In this document: positions 21,946-29,708 of the stretch, piece after piece
Numbering within the stretch: the first letter of the stretch is position 1
How the letters are laid out: each line of letters begins with the position of its first letter
Assembly (NCBI GenBank): GCA_026396455.1
Contig: JAPLWT010000037.1
Coordinates: 1-33,820, forward strand
Direction of reading: 5' to 3'
Source of the DNA: Microcaldota archaeon
Lineage (GTDB): Archaea; Micrarchaeota; Micrarchaeia; Burarchaeales; Fermentimicrarchaeaceae
Length of the DNA stretch: 33,820 bases
Made by a program: the position numbers and the translations under genes
The notes under the pieces: model-generated
Databases searched by the model: none
Told to the model about the DNA's origin: nothing
The model's input: only the letters and a program-made list of their open reading frames with translations

Positions 21946-22743
21946 CTATGTGCGCTCAATGCTCACTTTTGCGAATTTGGTCAACTGCTCCCCGTTTACG
22001 TAGACTGTTGCATTTACGGTAGCAGCCCCCCAATCAAATCCGCTGATAAGGATAGCATTGGCAGTTCCATTCACAGTTGGTGCAAACTCATCTATTATGC
22101 CGAGATTTGTTTGAAAGTGCACAAGGGTGCCATCTGGCACTGGATTGAATATTTGGTTATAGACAAACACGCTTATTCTCGAAGTGTTACCAGCAACCTT
22201 AATTTCATTAGGCGTTGCGGAAATATTCATGCCCCAAGGAGCCGGCACCAGGTAGAGGATGGTACTTATTACGTTTGTACCATCCATGTTCTGTATGTAT
22301 ATGTTACCACTTGAGAACTGCATATCCGTGGAGTGGAGCACGTAACCGTAGGCAGTTCCATTGGGTAGTACTGCGAATACGGGCGGGGTTACTACTGCAT
22401 TACTGTTTATAACTGGAAAGGAATGGCTGTAGTTTGTCGCTCCTACTGTAAAATTGATATCGACAGTTCTTGAGATGTTGTTTAGTATTATGGTGTAAGG
22501 GGTTATCCCATCCAGAGTCGTGGGGTAGTTCATCTTCCTGAAGTAACCATTGCCCGACCTCGTTGCTAAATTCAGCTCGTATGCAAACCTCTCGCCGATA
22601 CTATCCGCTAGGCGGACTTTTGATGCCTGTATTTCAGCAGAACGATCTTGAGCGAAGCTCAGTACAAAAATTGTGAAAATAAGCATAACGAACATGTATA
22701 TGACCAAGAGCTCATTAGCACTCTGACCCTTTGAGCCAAACAC
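21946..22743 (-). CDS. Pilin-like surface protein with Ig-like domain
   Basis: A 265-residue protein from the GTG at 22743: MFGSKGQSANELLVIYMFVMLIFTIFVLSF has a KGQS cleavage context, a Glu after it and a hydrophobic helix, as in archaeal type IV pilins. The outer part contains two beta-rich regions. The second (PNEIKVAGNTSRISVFVYNQIFNPVPDGTLVHFQTNLGIIDEF through GAATVNATVYV) matches invasin/Big_1-like Ig domains. A longer frame from TTG at 22776 overlaps the upstream gene; I prefer GTG because GGTGA is just ahead and the signal then has normal length. It is the middle gene of the cluster. Confidence 0.72.
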   Translation of the reverse strand: MFGSKGQSANELLVIYMFVMLIFTIFVLSFAQDRSAEIQASKVRLADSIGERFAYELNLATRSGNGYFRKMNYPTTLDGITPYTIILNNISRTVDINFTVGATNYSHSFPVINSNAVVTPPVFAVLPNGTAYGYVLHSTDMQFSSGNIYIQNMDGTNVISTILYLVPAPWGMNISATPNEIKVAGNTSRISVFVYNQIFNPVPDGTLVHFQTNLGIIDEFAPTVNGTANAILISGFDWGAATVNATVYVNGEQLTKFAKVSIERT

Positions 22744-22751
22744 ATTCTCAC

Positions 22752-23213
22752 CTAGCTCCTCTCGATATAAACGCAAGTTTTCATGGGGTCAATCTGCGTG
22801 CAATTGTCTTCAGCGTAGATTTTTATGAAATAGGTGCCCGGCTTTGCTACTAGAGTAAGGTTCCCTGCGATTTTTGTTAATGTGACTCCGACCACTTGGG
22901 TAACCCCAGAGCTGGTTCTGAGGTTGATTATTACCTCATGCCCTATGCCATTGGTGGAGTTCCCAACGGTTATATTATCTATATTCGGTGGCATGAACAC
23001 CTGTAGGGTTATTCTAGCTGGGTCTCCCTGCGCACCCACTATATCCGCGTAGTTTGCTATTTTGGTGACGGTCTGCTGTGCCTGCTGCACCCCAAGCTGG
23101 TCAGAGACATTTGTGCTTTGAAGATAGGCGATGAGAAGCAGGGGGAACATTATAGTAACAACAAAAGCAACTGTTACCATCATCTCGGTACTTGCTTGGG
23201 CCTTTACTTTCAT
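22752..23213 (-). CDS. Archaeal type IV pilin-like protein (class III signal peptide)
   Basis: A 153-residue protein with a textbook class III signal peptide: MKVKAQASTEMMVTVAFVVTIMFPLLLIAY, with cleavage expected after KVKA, Gln at +1 and Glu near +5 of the QASTEMM core. The remaining 120 residues form a beta-rich domain (RITLQVFMPPNIDNITVG, HEVIINLRTSSGVTQVVGVTL) with a final pair of Cys (CTQIDPMKTC). It is the first gene of the cluster, and its end overlaps the region that carries the next gene's ribosome binding site. It is likely a pilin or adhesive filament subunit. Confidence 0.82.
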   Translation of the reverse strand: MKVKAQASTEMMVTVAFVVTIMFPLLLIAYLQSTNVSDQLGVQQAQQTVTKIANYADIVGAQGDPARITLQVFMPPNIDNITVGNSTNGIGHEVIINLRTSSGVTQVVGVTLTKIAGNLTLVAKPGTYFIKIYAEDNCTQIDPMKTCVYIERS

Positions 23214-23273
23214 ATGCTAAGTGATATAAAGGGTTGAATATTAAGCTTTTTGCTTTGCGCCTTATTAATGCGC

Positions 23274-24629
23274 TTACGCCATTGCTTTTGGGGGAACTAG
23301 TCTCAAGGCAAGCCTCGCAACATCTCTTGCACTATCCCCAAATATTATTAGGGATGGCTCCCTCCCGACCTCTCCTTTCTGGTACACTGCATCAGGAATG
23401 GAGTGCGTGGTTTTGACCGCAGTTTCTATTCCCCAGGGGATTGTTGAACCCTCCTTCCTTTTAATCCTTTGAGGCTCCTCACTTCTGTCATAGGAGGAGA
23501 TTCTCAATCCAATTTTATTGCAGCCAGCCAGCGTTGCATCGGTCAGTCTTATGTTGATAGCAGCCCTCTTTGAGTTGTTGAATTCCATCATCTTCAGCAC
23601 TGCTCTCGCCAAATGAGAAGAAGCGCCAAATTCTATAATTCCGAGGGATTTGGGAGTTCCCATTGCGTTCCTTATCCTCCCAGCCACTCCGGCTACGTCA
23701 TCAATACCTTTCGCATTAGGCATTGCGCGTACTATGTTCGTACCAACCTCGGGTATTAATGAGGAAAATCCAGGGCAATTCTCAATGCTCATCAAAGCTG
23801 CCTTGACATCATAGATTACCGCAAATCTTTCGGCATTCATTCGGAGGCATGCGGTCGGGTCAACCGCCTCCACCCCCCGGCCAATTTTCATGCTGTTTCG
23901 TATTGCATCATCTATGAAGCACTCAGCTTCCTTGCATGAATCTTCTATTTGGAGCCCTTTTGCGAGGCAGGCTGCAATGGCGGATGAGAAACAGCATCCA
24001 CCCCCGTGTGTACGGGTTGAAACCATCTCTTTGCTGAAAATTTTGAAGTTTTCATGGAGCAGTACGTCAGCTATTCTGTTTCCCTGCCTTATCCCTTTCA
24101 CAAGCACTGCCTCTGGCCCCTTCTTTTTTATGAGCGAAGCAGCCTTTTTCGCGTCATCGATACTCCTTATCTCCAGACCCGTAAGATTCTCTGCCTCCGC
24201 TCTGTTCGGAGTTACTATCTTTGAGAGCCTTACCAACTTCTCGATTCCACCTATGCTTTCCCTGTTGACAAGCCAGCTTCCATCCGACTGAGCAGTCATA
24301 ACCGGATCCAGCACTATGTTAGCGCCATGCCATCTCCTGAGCCCATCAGAAACTGCGCGTATTATGCTTTCGGTTCCTAGCATGCCTACTTTGACAGCAC
24401 TTATTTTCATATCTGAAAATATTGAATCAATCTGCTGCGAGACTACGTTGGCGGGTAGATAGAAGACATCCTGCACTCCGCGAGTGTTCTGGGATGCTAT
24501 TGCCGTGACAACAACCGTTGAATGCACTCCGAAGGACGCGAATGTCTTGATGTCGGCCTCCACCCCCGCAGCACCGGTTGTTGATGAGCCGCCTATCGCC
24601 AAGGCGTTTATGGAACCCGCACGGGTCAC
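23274..24629 (-). CDS. thiDN: ThiDN: HMP(-P) kinase fused to ThiN thiamine-phosphate synthase
   Basis: A 451-residue bifunctional thiamine enzyme. Residues 1-260 are ThiD: ALAIGGSSTTGAAGVEADIKTFASFG, GMLGTE, VLDPVM and the anion-hole THGGGCCFSSAIAA (the usual THGTGC with one Gly replacing Thr). Residues about 265-451 are ThiN, the archaeal thiamine-phosphate synthase, seen as IPEVGTNIVRAMPNAKGIDDVAGV, GIIEFGASSHLARAVL and YQKGEVGREPSLIIFG. Together they turn HMP and the thiazole phosphate into thiamine phosphate. The GTG start overlaps the CBS gene stop (GTGA). ThiL, which finishes the pathway, lies upstream on the other strand. Confidence 0.93.
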   Translation of the reverse strand: MTRAGSINALAIGGSSTTGAAGVEADIKTFASFGVHSTVVVTAIASQNTRGVQDVFYLPANVVSQQIDSIFSDMKISAVKVGMLGTESIIRAVSDGLRRWHGANIVLDPVMTAQSDGSWLVNRESIGGIEKLVRLSKIVTPNRAEAENLTGLEIRSIDDAKKAASLIKKKGPEAVLVKGIRQGNRIADVLLHENFKIFSKEMVSTRTHGGGCCFSSAIAACLAKGLQIEDSCKEAECFIDDAIRNSMKIGRGVEAVDPTACLRMNAERFAVIYDVKAALMSIENCPGFSSLIPEVGTNIVRAMPNAKGIDDVAGVAGRIRNAMGTPKSLGIIEFGASSHLARAVLKMMEFNNSKRAAINIRLTDATLAGCNKIGLRISSYDRSEEPQRIKRKEGSTIPWGIETAVKTTHSIPDAVYQKGEVGREPSLIIFGDSARDVARLALRLVPPKAMA

Positions 24630-25726
24630 TCAATCCACCTCTCACTTTTCCTGGGCCCGCTTTTTTTCATGCGTGTTCTCTCATCCTTCTCCTTTCTGAA
24701 TATCGCGTCCATTTCATCTAGAAATGACTTCAATGCACTCCTGAGGTCCCAACCGAATGAGCTGGCGGAGTAGGAGATTCGTCCTGCACTTAGTTTTCCA
24801 TGCACCGAGTACTTTTTTCTATGCTTCTTGAAATGAAGGTACATGTGTTCAACGTCAAAACTTTTCTTTAGCTTGCTGAGGAAGTTCATGCATTCTTCCC
24901 TAATGTCCCCAACGAACATCCTGTCTCCTTCAACAAGGCCTGAGATGTCCAATGCAGTCTCATCGGGCCCAGCAACTCCCTTGAATAGGTCCCTTGCGCT
25001 AATGATTCCCACAGGTTTCTGCCCGCTCTCGACTATGAGCGCTGCTACGTCATTTTCAATCATCTCCATGGCACTTTCCTTGAGCGATGCGTCCGGTTTT
25101 ATTGTATGGGCATCCTCGCGCATTAATGATGAAACTGGTATATCCTCAAGCCTAGTTTTTCTCCTTCCAAGGGGGAGCTTATCCCTTGGCTTGCTCAGGA
25201 AAGCTGCAAAATCGTATGCGGTTAGAACTCCTACAAGCTTGCCCTCGTTGACCACCGCAAGCTTTCCATACTGGTTCCCGCGCATCTTCGATTTTGCTCT
25301 GCCCAGATGGGATTTCAGGTCTATCCTCGGCACTGGCTTGAACATCAGCTCTTCCACCCTTCCTTTCTCCAAAAGGCCTTCACCAGCTATCAACCTCAGG
25401 GCCTCGTTTCTGGGCAGTATGCCTAGGATCCTATCCCCTTCCATAACTGGCAGAGCCCTGTAGGGACCACTGAAGAAAAGCCTGCAGATGTTGAGCACAC
25501 TCGTATTCCTAGTGATTGTTGGAGCAGAGATGGCGATTGAACCAACTTTGGATGTATGCTCAACTGCAGAACTTGTGATGGTCCAATCGTCCACTATCCC
25601 GAAATATTTTTTGTCTTTTAACACAACAAGACAGGTCTTGTGCCTTGGGAGTTCGCTTATGGCCTTAGTCAAAGGTTCTTCGTAATCGACAGTAAATGCT
25701 TCTTTCATCCTATCAAAAAGCTCCAT
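24626..25726 (-). CDS. Four-CBS-domain protein with C-terminal HPF-like domain
   Basis: A 366-residue protein. Four CBS motifs are visible: about residues 8-60 (KTCLVVLKDKKYFGIVDD), 68-120 (YRALPVMEGDRILGILPRNEAL), 130-185 (GKLAVVNEGKLVGVLTAYDFA) and 200-255 (VAALIVESGQKPVGIISARDLF). CBS pairs bind adenosyl ligands such as AMP, ATP or SAM. The C-terminal part, VHGKLSAGRISYSASSFGWDLRSALKSFLDEMDAIFRKEKDE, looks like the beta-alpha part of ribosome hibernation factor HPF/S30EA. The gene is coupled to thiDN, so it may sense an adenylate or thiamine state; that is inference. The start ATG faces thiL across a 50-bp promoter region. Confidence 0.82.
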   Translation of the reverse strand: MELFDRMKEAFTVDYEEPLTKAISELPRHKTCLVVLKDKKYFGIVDDWTITSSAVEHTSKVGSIAISAPTITRNTSVLNICRLFFSGPYRALPVMEGDRILGILPRNEALRLIAGEGLLEKGRVEELMFKPVPRIDLKSHLGRAKSKMRGNQYGKLAVVNEGKLVGVLTAYDFAAFLSKPRDKLPLGRRKTRLEDIPVSSLMREDAHTIKPDASLKESAMEMIENDVAALIVESGQKPVGIISARDLFKGVAGPDETALDISGLVEGDRMFVGDIREECMNFLSKLKKSFDVEHMYLHFKKHRKKYSVHGKLSAGRISYSASSFGWDLRSALKSFLDEMDAIFRKEKDERTRMKKSGPRKSERWIE

Positions 25727-25776
25727 TAGCTCACCTCTATATTATTTAAGATAGCAAATAAATTAATACTGGTTAT
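25727..25776. promoter_or_regulatory. Divergent promoter between CBS/thiDN operon and thiL
   Basis: Fifty AT-rich bases separate the divergent starts. TATATTATTTAAG and AAATAAATTAATAC provide TATA-like elements in both orientations at roughly 25 bases from the opposite start codons. AGGTGAGCTAATGG ahead of the CBS gene contains a GGTGA ribosome binding site. Confidence 0.45.
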
Positions 25777-26745
25777 ATGAAGACATCGGAGTTGGGTGAG
25801 AGGAAGTTGATTGCACTTCTGACTAGAGGTCTACACACAAACAGAAGAGTGATTTCGGGTGCGGGTGAGGATGACGCAGCTCTTATAAGCCTTGGGGGGA
25901 AGGAGCTTGTTGCAACTTCGGACATAATGTTTGCCTCCACCCATTTCCCGAGAGGAATGAAACCCGAGCAGATTGGGAGGAAGGTTGCAATCGCGAATAT
26001 GAGTGATTTAGCTGCCACGGGAGCATCGCCGCTTGCAATGCTCTTCTCGTTCGGGATACCTCCCCAGTTTGAGGTTGGGGAACTGAGGAGGATAGCGCGC
26101 GGTATAGATAGGGTTTGCTCGGAGTATGACGCTCCTTTTGTCGGGGGGGATACGAAAAAGTCCAGAGAGCTTACAATCTGCGGAATTGCTCTCGGTGAAG
26201 TTGGGAGGAATGAAGCTCTGAGAAGAAGCAATGCGAAAGCAGGAGATGTGGTCGCAGTGACTGGCGAGATAGGGAATGCTGCACTAGGTTTGAGGATGAT
26301 GCTGAGCGGTATGAGGGTTTCAGGATACAAAAAACTCATCGATGCATTTCTGAAACCGAAGGCTAGAGTCAAAGAGGGAAGAGCAATAGCGGAGTGTAGG
26401 GCAGGGGCTGCCGGGATGGATATAACTGACGGTCTGCTCTTCTCTGCGGGGGAGATAGCCAGAATGAGCGGGGTATGCATCTCGCTTGACGGTAGTAGGA
26501 TTCCGGTATCAGAAGAGGCGAGGAAATTTGCGAGGGAGCATAATATTGGGGAGAGGTTACTTCTAAACAGCGGTGAGGATTATGAGCTTCTTGTGACGGT
26601 AAAGGGAAGAAGGTTTAAGGAAGTTAGGGGCAATGTTGAGGATTGCGGTGGTGCCCTCATAGAGATTGGAAGAGTGACAAGAGGAAGGGGGGTGCTGCTT
26701 GATGGAAAAATGGTCGGGACAGAAGGATACGACTCTATGAAATGA
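25777..26745 (+). CDS. thiL: Thiamine-monophosphate kinase
   Basis: Phosphorylates thiamine phosphate to thiamine diphosphate. The 322-residue protein has the PurM-like fold motifs of ThiL: GAGEDDAALISL (Mg/ATP-binding Asp), ATSDIMFASTHFP, AIANMSDLAATGASPLAML, PFVGGDTKKSRELTICGIALGE, MDITDGLLFSAGEIARMSG and NSGEDYELLV. Length is normal. It is divergent from the CBS-thiDN operon, and together they cover the last steps of thiamine diphosphate synthesis; no thiC, thi4 or thiM is present in this window. Confidence 0.95.
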   Translation: MKTSELGERKLIALLTRGLHTNRRVISGAGEDDAALISLGGKELVATSDIMFASTHFPRGMKPEQIGRKVAIANMSDLAATGASPLAMLFSFGIPPQFEVGELRRIARGIDRVCSEYDAPFVGGDTKKSRELTICGIALGEVGRNEALRRSNAKAGDVVAVTGEIGNAALGLRMMLSGMRVSGYKKLIDAFLKPKARVKEGRAIAECRAGAAGMDITDGLLFSAGEIARMSGVCISLDGSRIPVSEEARKFAREHNIGERLLLNSGEDYELLVTVKGRRFKEVRGNVEDCGGALIEIGRVTRGRGVLLDGKMVGTEGYDSMK

Positions 26746-26752
26746 TGACTAG

Positions 26753-27319
26753 ATGTTGGTGAATATGCGTTATACTGAGCACTTGGTTTTAAGCGGTATT
26801 GTAAACGGAGCATTCTTGTTTATACTTTATACGAATTTTCATGTTGATATATTCAGAGCAGAACTTATTGTTCCCTTAGTGGGGACATTTTATATTTTCA
26901 GTATTCTTCCGGACATAGACCACTCGAAATCTCATGCAAGCGGGATTTTGAATTTATTTTTGATGTGCCTATTCGGTTTTTCTGCATTCAATTTTTATAG
27001 AACTTTTAATCCGCTTGATTTAGCAAAAATCATTATTGCAACGGCGATTTTTATAGTTCACGTAAAATACTCTGAGAATAGTCGCTTACACCGTAAATTC
27101 CCGCATACGTTTACATTCGGAATTGTTGCATGTCTACTTTTGTATTTTCTGGCAAACTCGATGCTTGTGTGCATGGTTGGCGCAATTTCATTTTTTACGC
27201 ATATACTGAGCGATGGTTATGTTATACGGGCTATTGAAAAAGACAGAACATTATGGAGATTAGCGGGATCTAGAATAACTGCTATCAAAAACAGAATATC
27301 TAAGCGCAAGGGTTTTTAA
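26753..27319 (+). CDS. DUF457/YdjM-like membrane-bound metal-dependent hydrolase
   Basis: A 188-residue polytopic membrane protein with about five helices. The conserved His/Asp motifs of this family are seen: Tyr-Thr-Glu-His at the N terminus, LPDIDHSKS near residue 58, HRKFPHTFTFG near 112 and FFTHILSDG near 150, which could bind a metal. The role of the family is not established. The start may be ATG 26753 or 26765 (GGTGA lies between them). The gene is more AT-rich than its neighbours, with long runs of T and A, and it ends 27 bases before tRNA-Val, so it may be a recent arrival. Confidence 0.78.
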   Translation: MLVNMRYTEHLVLSGIVNGAFLFILYTNFHVDIFRAELIVPLVGTFYIFSILPDIDHSKSHASGILNLFLMCLFGFSAFNFYRTFNPLDLAKIIIATAIFIVHVKYSENSRLHRKFPHTFTFGIVACLLLYFLANSMLVCMVGAISFFTHILSDGYVIRAIEKDRTLWRLAGSRITAIKNRISKRKGF

Positions 27320-27346
27320 TCTGTTAAACGAAAATTTACTCTGCAT

Positions 27347-27418
27347 GGGCTCGTAGTCGAATGGTAAGACGTCACCCTGACACGGTGAAAACTCCCGGTT
27401 CGATCCCGGGCGGGCCCA
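27347..27418 (+). tRNA. tRNA-Val(GAC)
   Basis: A full cloverleaf of 72 bases without intron: acceptor GGGCTCG/CGGGCCC with discriminator A, a D arm with the loop AATGGTA containing GG, anticodon stem TCACC/GGTGA, loop CTGACAC with anticodon GAC at 27379-27381, and T arm CCCGG-TTCGATC-CCGGG. CCA is not encoded. This is a conventional tRNA, in contrast to the tRNA-Ala at 11806. Confidence 0.96.
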
Positions 27419-27460
27419 CTATACTTACAGGCTATTTTGAGGATTGAAACATCTCATCAA

Positions 27461-27943
27461 CTAGAGCTTGTAACCTATCTGCCTGAGGAACTCCTTCCTT
27501 TTCCTGACATCTTCAGGCTTCTCAACACCCTTGCTCTTCAAGCCATCTATCACTCCCAAGATTCCTCTTCCCTGCTCGCTCTCTGCAATTACAACCTCGG
27601 CATCATTCGCAGTTGCGCAGTAGATTGAGCAGACTTCCGGGATGCTCTTTATTGCGTTGAGCACATTGAGGGGATATGCGTTTTTCATGAATATTATGAA
27701 CGAATGCCCGGCAGCAATGTTGCTTGCGTTCTTTGAAGCGAGCTGCTTGAGCTCCTCGTCATTGCCGGTCACTCTCACAAGGCAAGGTCCCGAACTCTCG
27801 CAGAAGGCAGCACCGAATTTCACGGATGGACAGGAGCCAACCATCGCCTCATGGATGTCCTCTATAGTTTTTATGAAATGAGACTGGCCCAGTATAGTAT
27901 TGCAATCAGCCGGCTTTTCAATTTTGACAAGCTTCAGCTCCAT
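27461..27943 (-). CDS. Adenosine-specific kinase (DUF355-type)
   Basis: A 160-residue protein of the archaeal adenosine-specific kinase family. Conserved blocks are MELKLVKIEKPADCNTILGQSHFIKTIEDIHEAM, VKFGAAFCESSGPCLVRVTGNDEEL, AAGHSFIIFMKNAYPLNVLNAIKSIPEVCSIYCATAND and QGRGILGVIDG. Members bind adenosine and AMP in structures; the physiological role is not settled. GGTGA lies four bases before the ATG. It lies eight bases after the Zn/KH gene and is convergent with tRNA-Val. Confidence 0.9.
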   Translation of the reverse strand: MELKLVKIEKPADCNTILGQSHFIKTIEDIHEAMVGSCPSVKFGAAFCESSGPCLVRVTGNDEELKQLASKNASNIAAGHSFIIFMKNAYPLNVLNAIKSIPEVCSIYCATANDAEVVIAESEQGRGILGVIDGLKSKGVEKPEDVRKRKEFLRQIGYKL

Positions 27944-27951
27944 CTCGTCAC

Positions 27952-28449
27952 CTACTCGAATACTATCATGACATCAGAATCTAGAAGATATTTTAGGGCT
28001 TTCTCAAGGGTGTTTATGTCTACTGGCAACTGCGTTATCTCCTTCTTTGAGAACCTCACCTTGTATACGCTCCCATCTTTTTTGTAAAGCTTGTTTATGC
28101 CAAGTATTTTTGCTGGGGCAACTACATCGGAGAGAGTTTTTTTTATGTCGCCGCTAATCTCGGCTATCCGGACCTTCTTGCCAAGCTCCTGAGATATTTC
28201 GGAGACAACCTTGCCCTCCTTCCCGATAAGAAGACCCACGTCTTTCTTAGTGAGTATTATGACCACCCTGTCCAGATCTATAACTTTTGTGAGGTCAGCA
28301 TGCTCCAAGTTGTATTTGTTCTTGAGCTTGTATAAGAGTCTGCTCAGCTTAACCTCTAGCTTGGAGAGCTTCCCTTTCTTTACTTTCTCTTCGCACCCCG
28401 AGCACAATGTATTGCTTTTTGCGCATAGTTCGCATACCGGTAGATTCAT
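27952..28449 (-). CDS. Zinc-finger plus KH-domain RNA-binding protein
   Basis: A 165-residue archaeal protein. The N terminus has a CxxC...CxxC zinc finger (PVCELCAKSNTLCSGCEEKV, Cys6, 9, 16, 19). A NusA-type KH domain follows with the GxxG signature in VGLLIGKEGKVVSEISQELGKKVRIAEI (about 90-120), then LGINKLYKKDGSVYKVRFSKKE. The architecture recurs across archaea, but a specific role is not known to me; single-stranded RNA binding is expected from the KH domain. Co-oriented with Alba upstream and the adenosine kinase downstream. Confidence 0.85.
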   Translation of the reverse strand: MNLPVCELCAKSNTLCSGCEEKVKKGKLSKLEVKLSRLLYKLKNKYNLEHADLTKVIDLDRVVIILTKKDVGLLIGKEGKVVSEISQELGKKVRIAEISGDIKKTLSDVVAPAKILGINKLYKKDGSVYKVRFSKKEITQLPVDINTLEKALKYLLDSDVMIVFE

Positions 28450-28476
28450 CCAGTCCCACCATTATTGAAGAAGAAT

Positions 28477-28498
28477 AAAAAATGAAAAAAGGAAAAAT
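28477..28498 (-). terminator. Poly-T terminator after alba
   Basis: Read on the minus strand, the bases right after the alba stop are TTTTTCC-TTTTTT-CAT-TTTTTT. Runs of T without a hairpin are the archaeal termination signal, so alba is probably transcribed separately from the KH gene. Confidence 0.6.
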
Positions 28499-28789
28499 CT
28501 ATTTCGAAAGGGTTATTTCTATTGCGGATACTTTGGACATGCTTCCGTCCTCCGAAGTGAGTTCCTCGGTCTTTATCACTATGCCCTTTAGTTTCGCTTC
28601 TGGCATGAATCTGTTCCTCACTATCTCCGCAACATCCACGGCTCTAGAAATCACTTTTCCTCTAGCCTTTATTCCGACCTCAGCTGCTCCGCCATTGAAC
28701 TGGGTTATGACTGCCAGAACGTAGCACATCACGCTTTTCTTGCCGATGTAGACAACGTTCTCGTCCTTTCTCATTGTTTCCTCTGCCAT
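28499..28789 (-). CDS. alba: DNA/RNA-binding chromatin protein Alba
   Basis: A 96-residue Alba-fold protein that coats DNA and RNA. YIGKKSVMCYVLAVITQFNGGAAEVGIKARGKVISRAVDVAEIVRNRF matches Alba, with the Lys-Ser pair near the N terminus (IGKKSVMCYV) where acetylation occurs in Sulfolobus. GGAGGTG seven bases before the ATG is one of the strongest ribosome binding sites in the window, as expected for an abundant protein. A poly-T terminator follows. Confidence 0.97.
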   Translation of the reverse strand: MAEETMRKDENVVYIGKKSVMCYVLAVITQFNGGAAEVGIKARGKVISRAVDVAEIVRNRFMPEAKLKGIVIKTEELTSEDGSMSKVSAIEITLSK

Positions 28790-28844
28790 TTAATGCACCT
28801 CCCTTTGTGTTGGTTTATACTTGGGTAATATTTTCTCGATTGGG

Positions 28845-29708
28845 TTATAAATCTTTATGTTTCTCACGGTATTCTTCTACCATCCCTTCAAGATCCGGTT
28901 CACCCTCTTCCTCAGTTTCAGCCTCTGTGGAATCAACTGATTTGACATGAGGCTTATATTTGCTGCGCACCACTTGTTTCAGTCGGGTTACCTCCCTTTC
29001 CATTCTCCTAATCTCCTTCTCCCTTGCTAGCCTTTCAAAAACTCCTCTCTCAAGGAACTTTATCTTGTCTCTCAGCAATTGGTTCTCGTTCTCCAGCCTA
29101 TCAACGGCTTTCCTAAGCTCAACGTTTGAATTGAGTAGTTCCTTGAGCTGCTTGTTCTTCTTATCAAGGTCTATCCTTGTCTCCTCCCTGCCCTTAACCT
29201 TGGGCATCTCAATCTCCCTTTCTATGTCAACCATGAGAAGAGCGTTACTCAGAGAGGTGCTGTTGAGAACTAGGTGTTTTATCTCAGCTGCTTTATCACT
29301 AAGCCCCTTCTCCTTCAGGATCCTGTCGACCTGCCTGAGCTTATTCTCGTAGAACCTGAAGGCCTTCATGGCGGCTGCAGCTGCATCTTTCTCGTGCTCA
29401 TTGGAGAACTTCATTCCCTCCACAAGCTGGTTTTTCTCCCTCTCGCTCATATCTTTATCAGGAATAAAAACTCTGGAGTTGAAATAGGAAGCTAGCTTCA
29501 GAAGCAGCTCGGGGGCGTGGTTTACGTCGCATGCGAGAAGGGAGGGTTTTCCCTCCTTGCTTATGATATCAACAAGCTCCTCCTTGCTCATCTCCCTTTT
29601 GCTTCCTACAGAAAAAGTTTTCTTCTCGAAATCGAATATAGCATATCCTATTGTGGTGCCCGGGTCAATGCCGATAATCAACTGCTTCAGCTCATCACCA
29701 GCGATCAC
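28845..29708 (-). CDS. DUF460-type RNase H-like protein, short form
   Basis: A 287-residue protein. Residues 8-115 form an RNase H/RuvC-like fold (LIIGIDPGTTIGYAIFDFE; LLACDVNHAPELLLKLASYF; NEHEKDAAAAAMKAFRFYENK with His/Glu/Asp candidates), the N-terminal part of archaeal DUF460. A long coiled coil follows (about 165-250: DKKNKQLKELLNSNVELRKAVDRLENENQLL), and the protein ends in an acidic tail. Full-length DUF460 proteins are about twice as long, so the C-terminal region is missing or never present; no remnant follows. The function is unknown, probably nucleic-acid related. The start overlaps the glmU stop (ATGA). Confidence 0.82.
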   Translation of the reverse strand: MIAGDELKQLIIGIDPGTTIGYAIFDFEKKTFSVGSKREMSKEELVDIISKEGKPSLLACDVNHAPELLLKLASYFNSRVFIPDKDMSEREKNQLVEGMKFSNEHEKDAAAAAMKAFRFYENKLRQVDRILKEKGLSDKAAEIKHLVLNSTSLSNALLMVDIEREIEMPKVKGREETRIDLDKKNKQLKELLNSNVELRKAVDRLENENQLLRDKIKFLERGVFERLAREKEIRRMEREVTRLKQVVRSKYKPHVKSVDSTEAETEEEGEPDLEGMVEEYREKHKDL

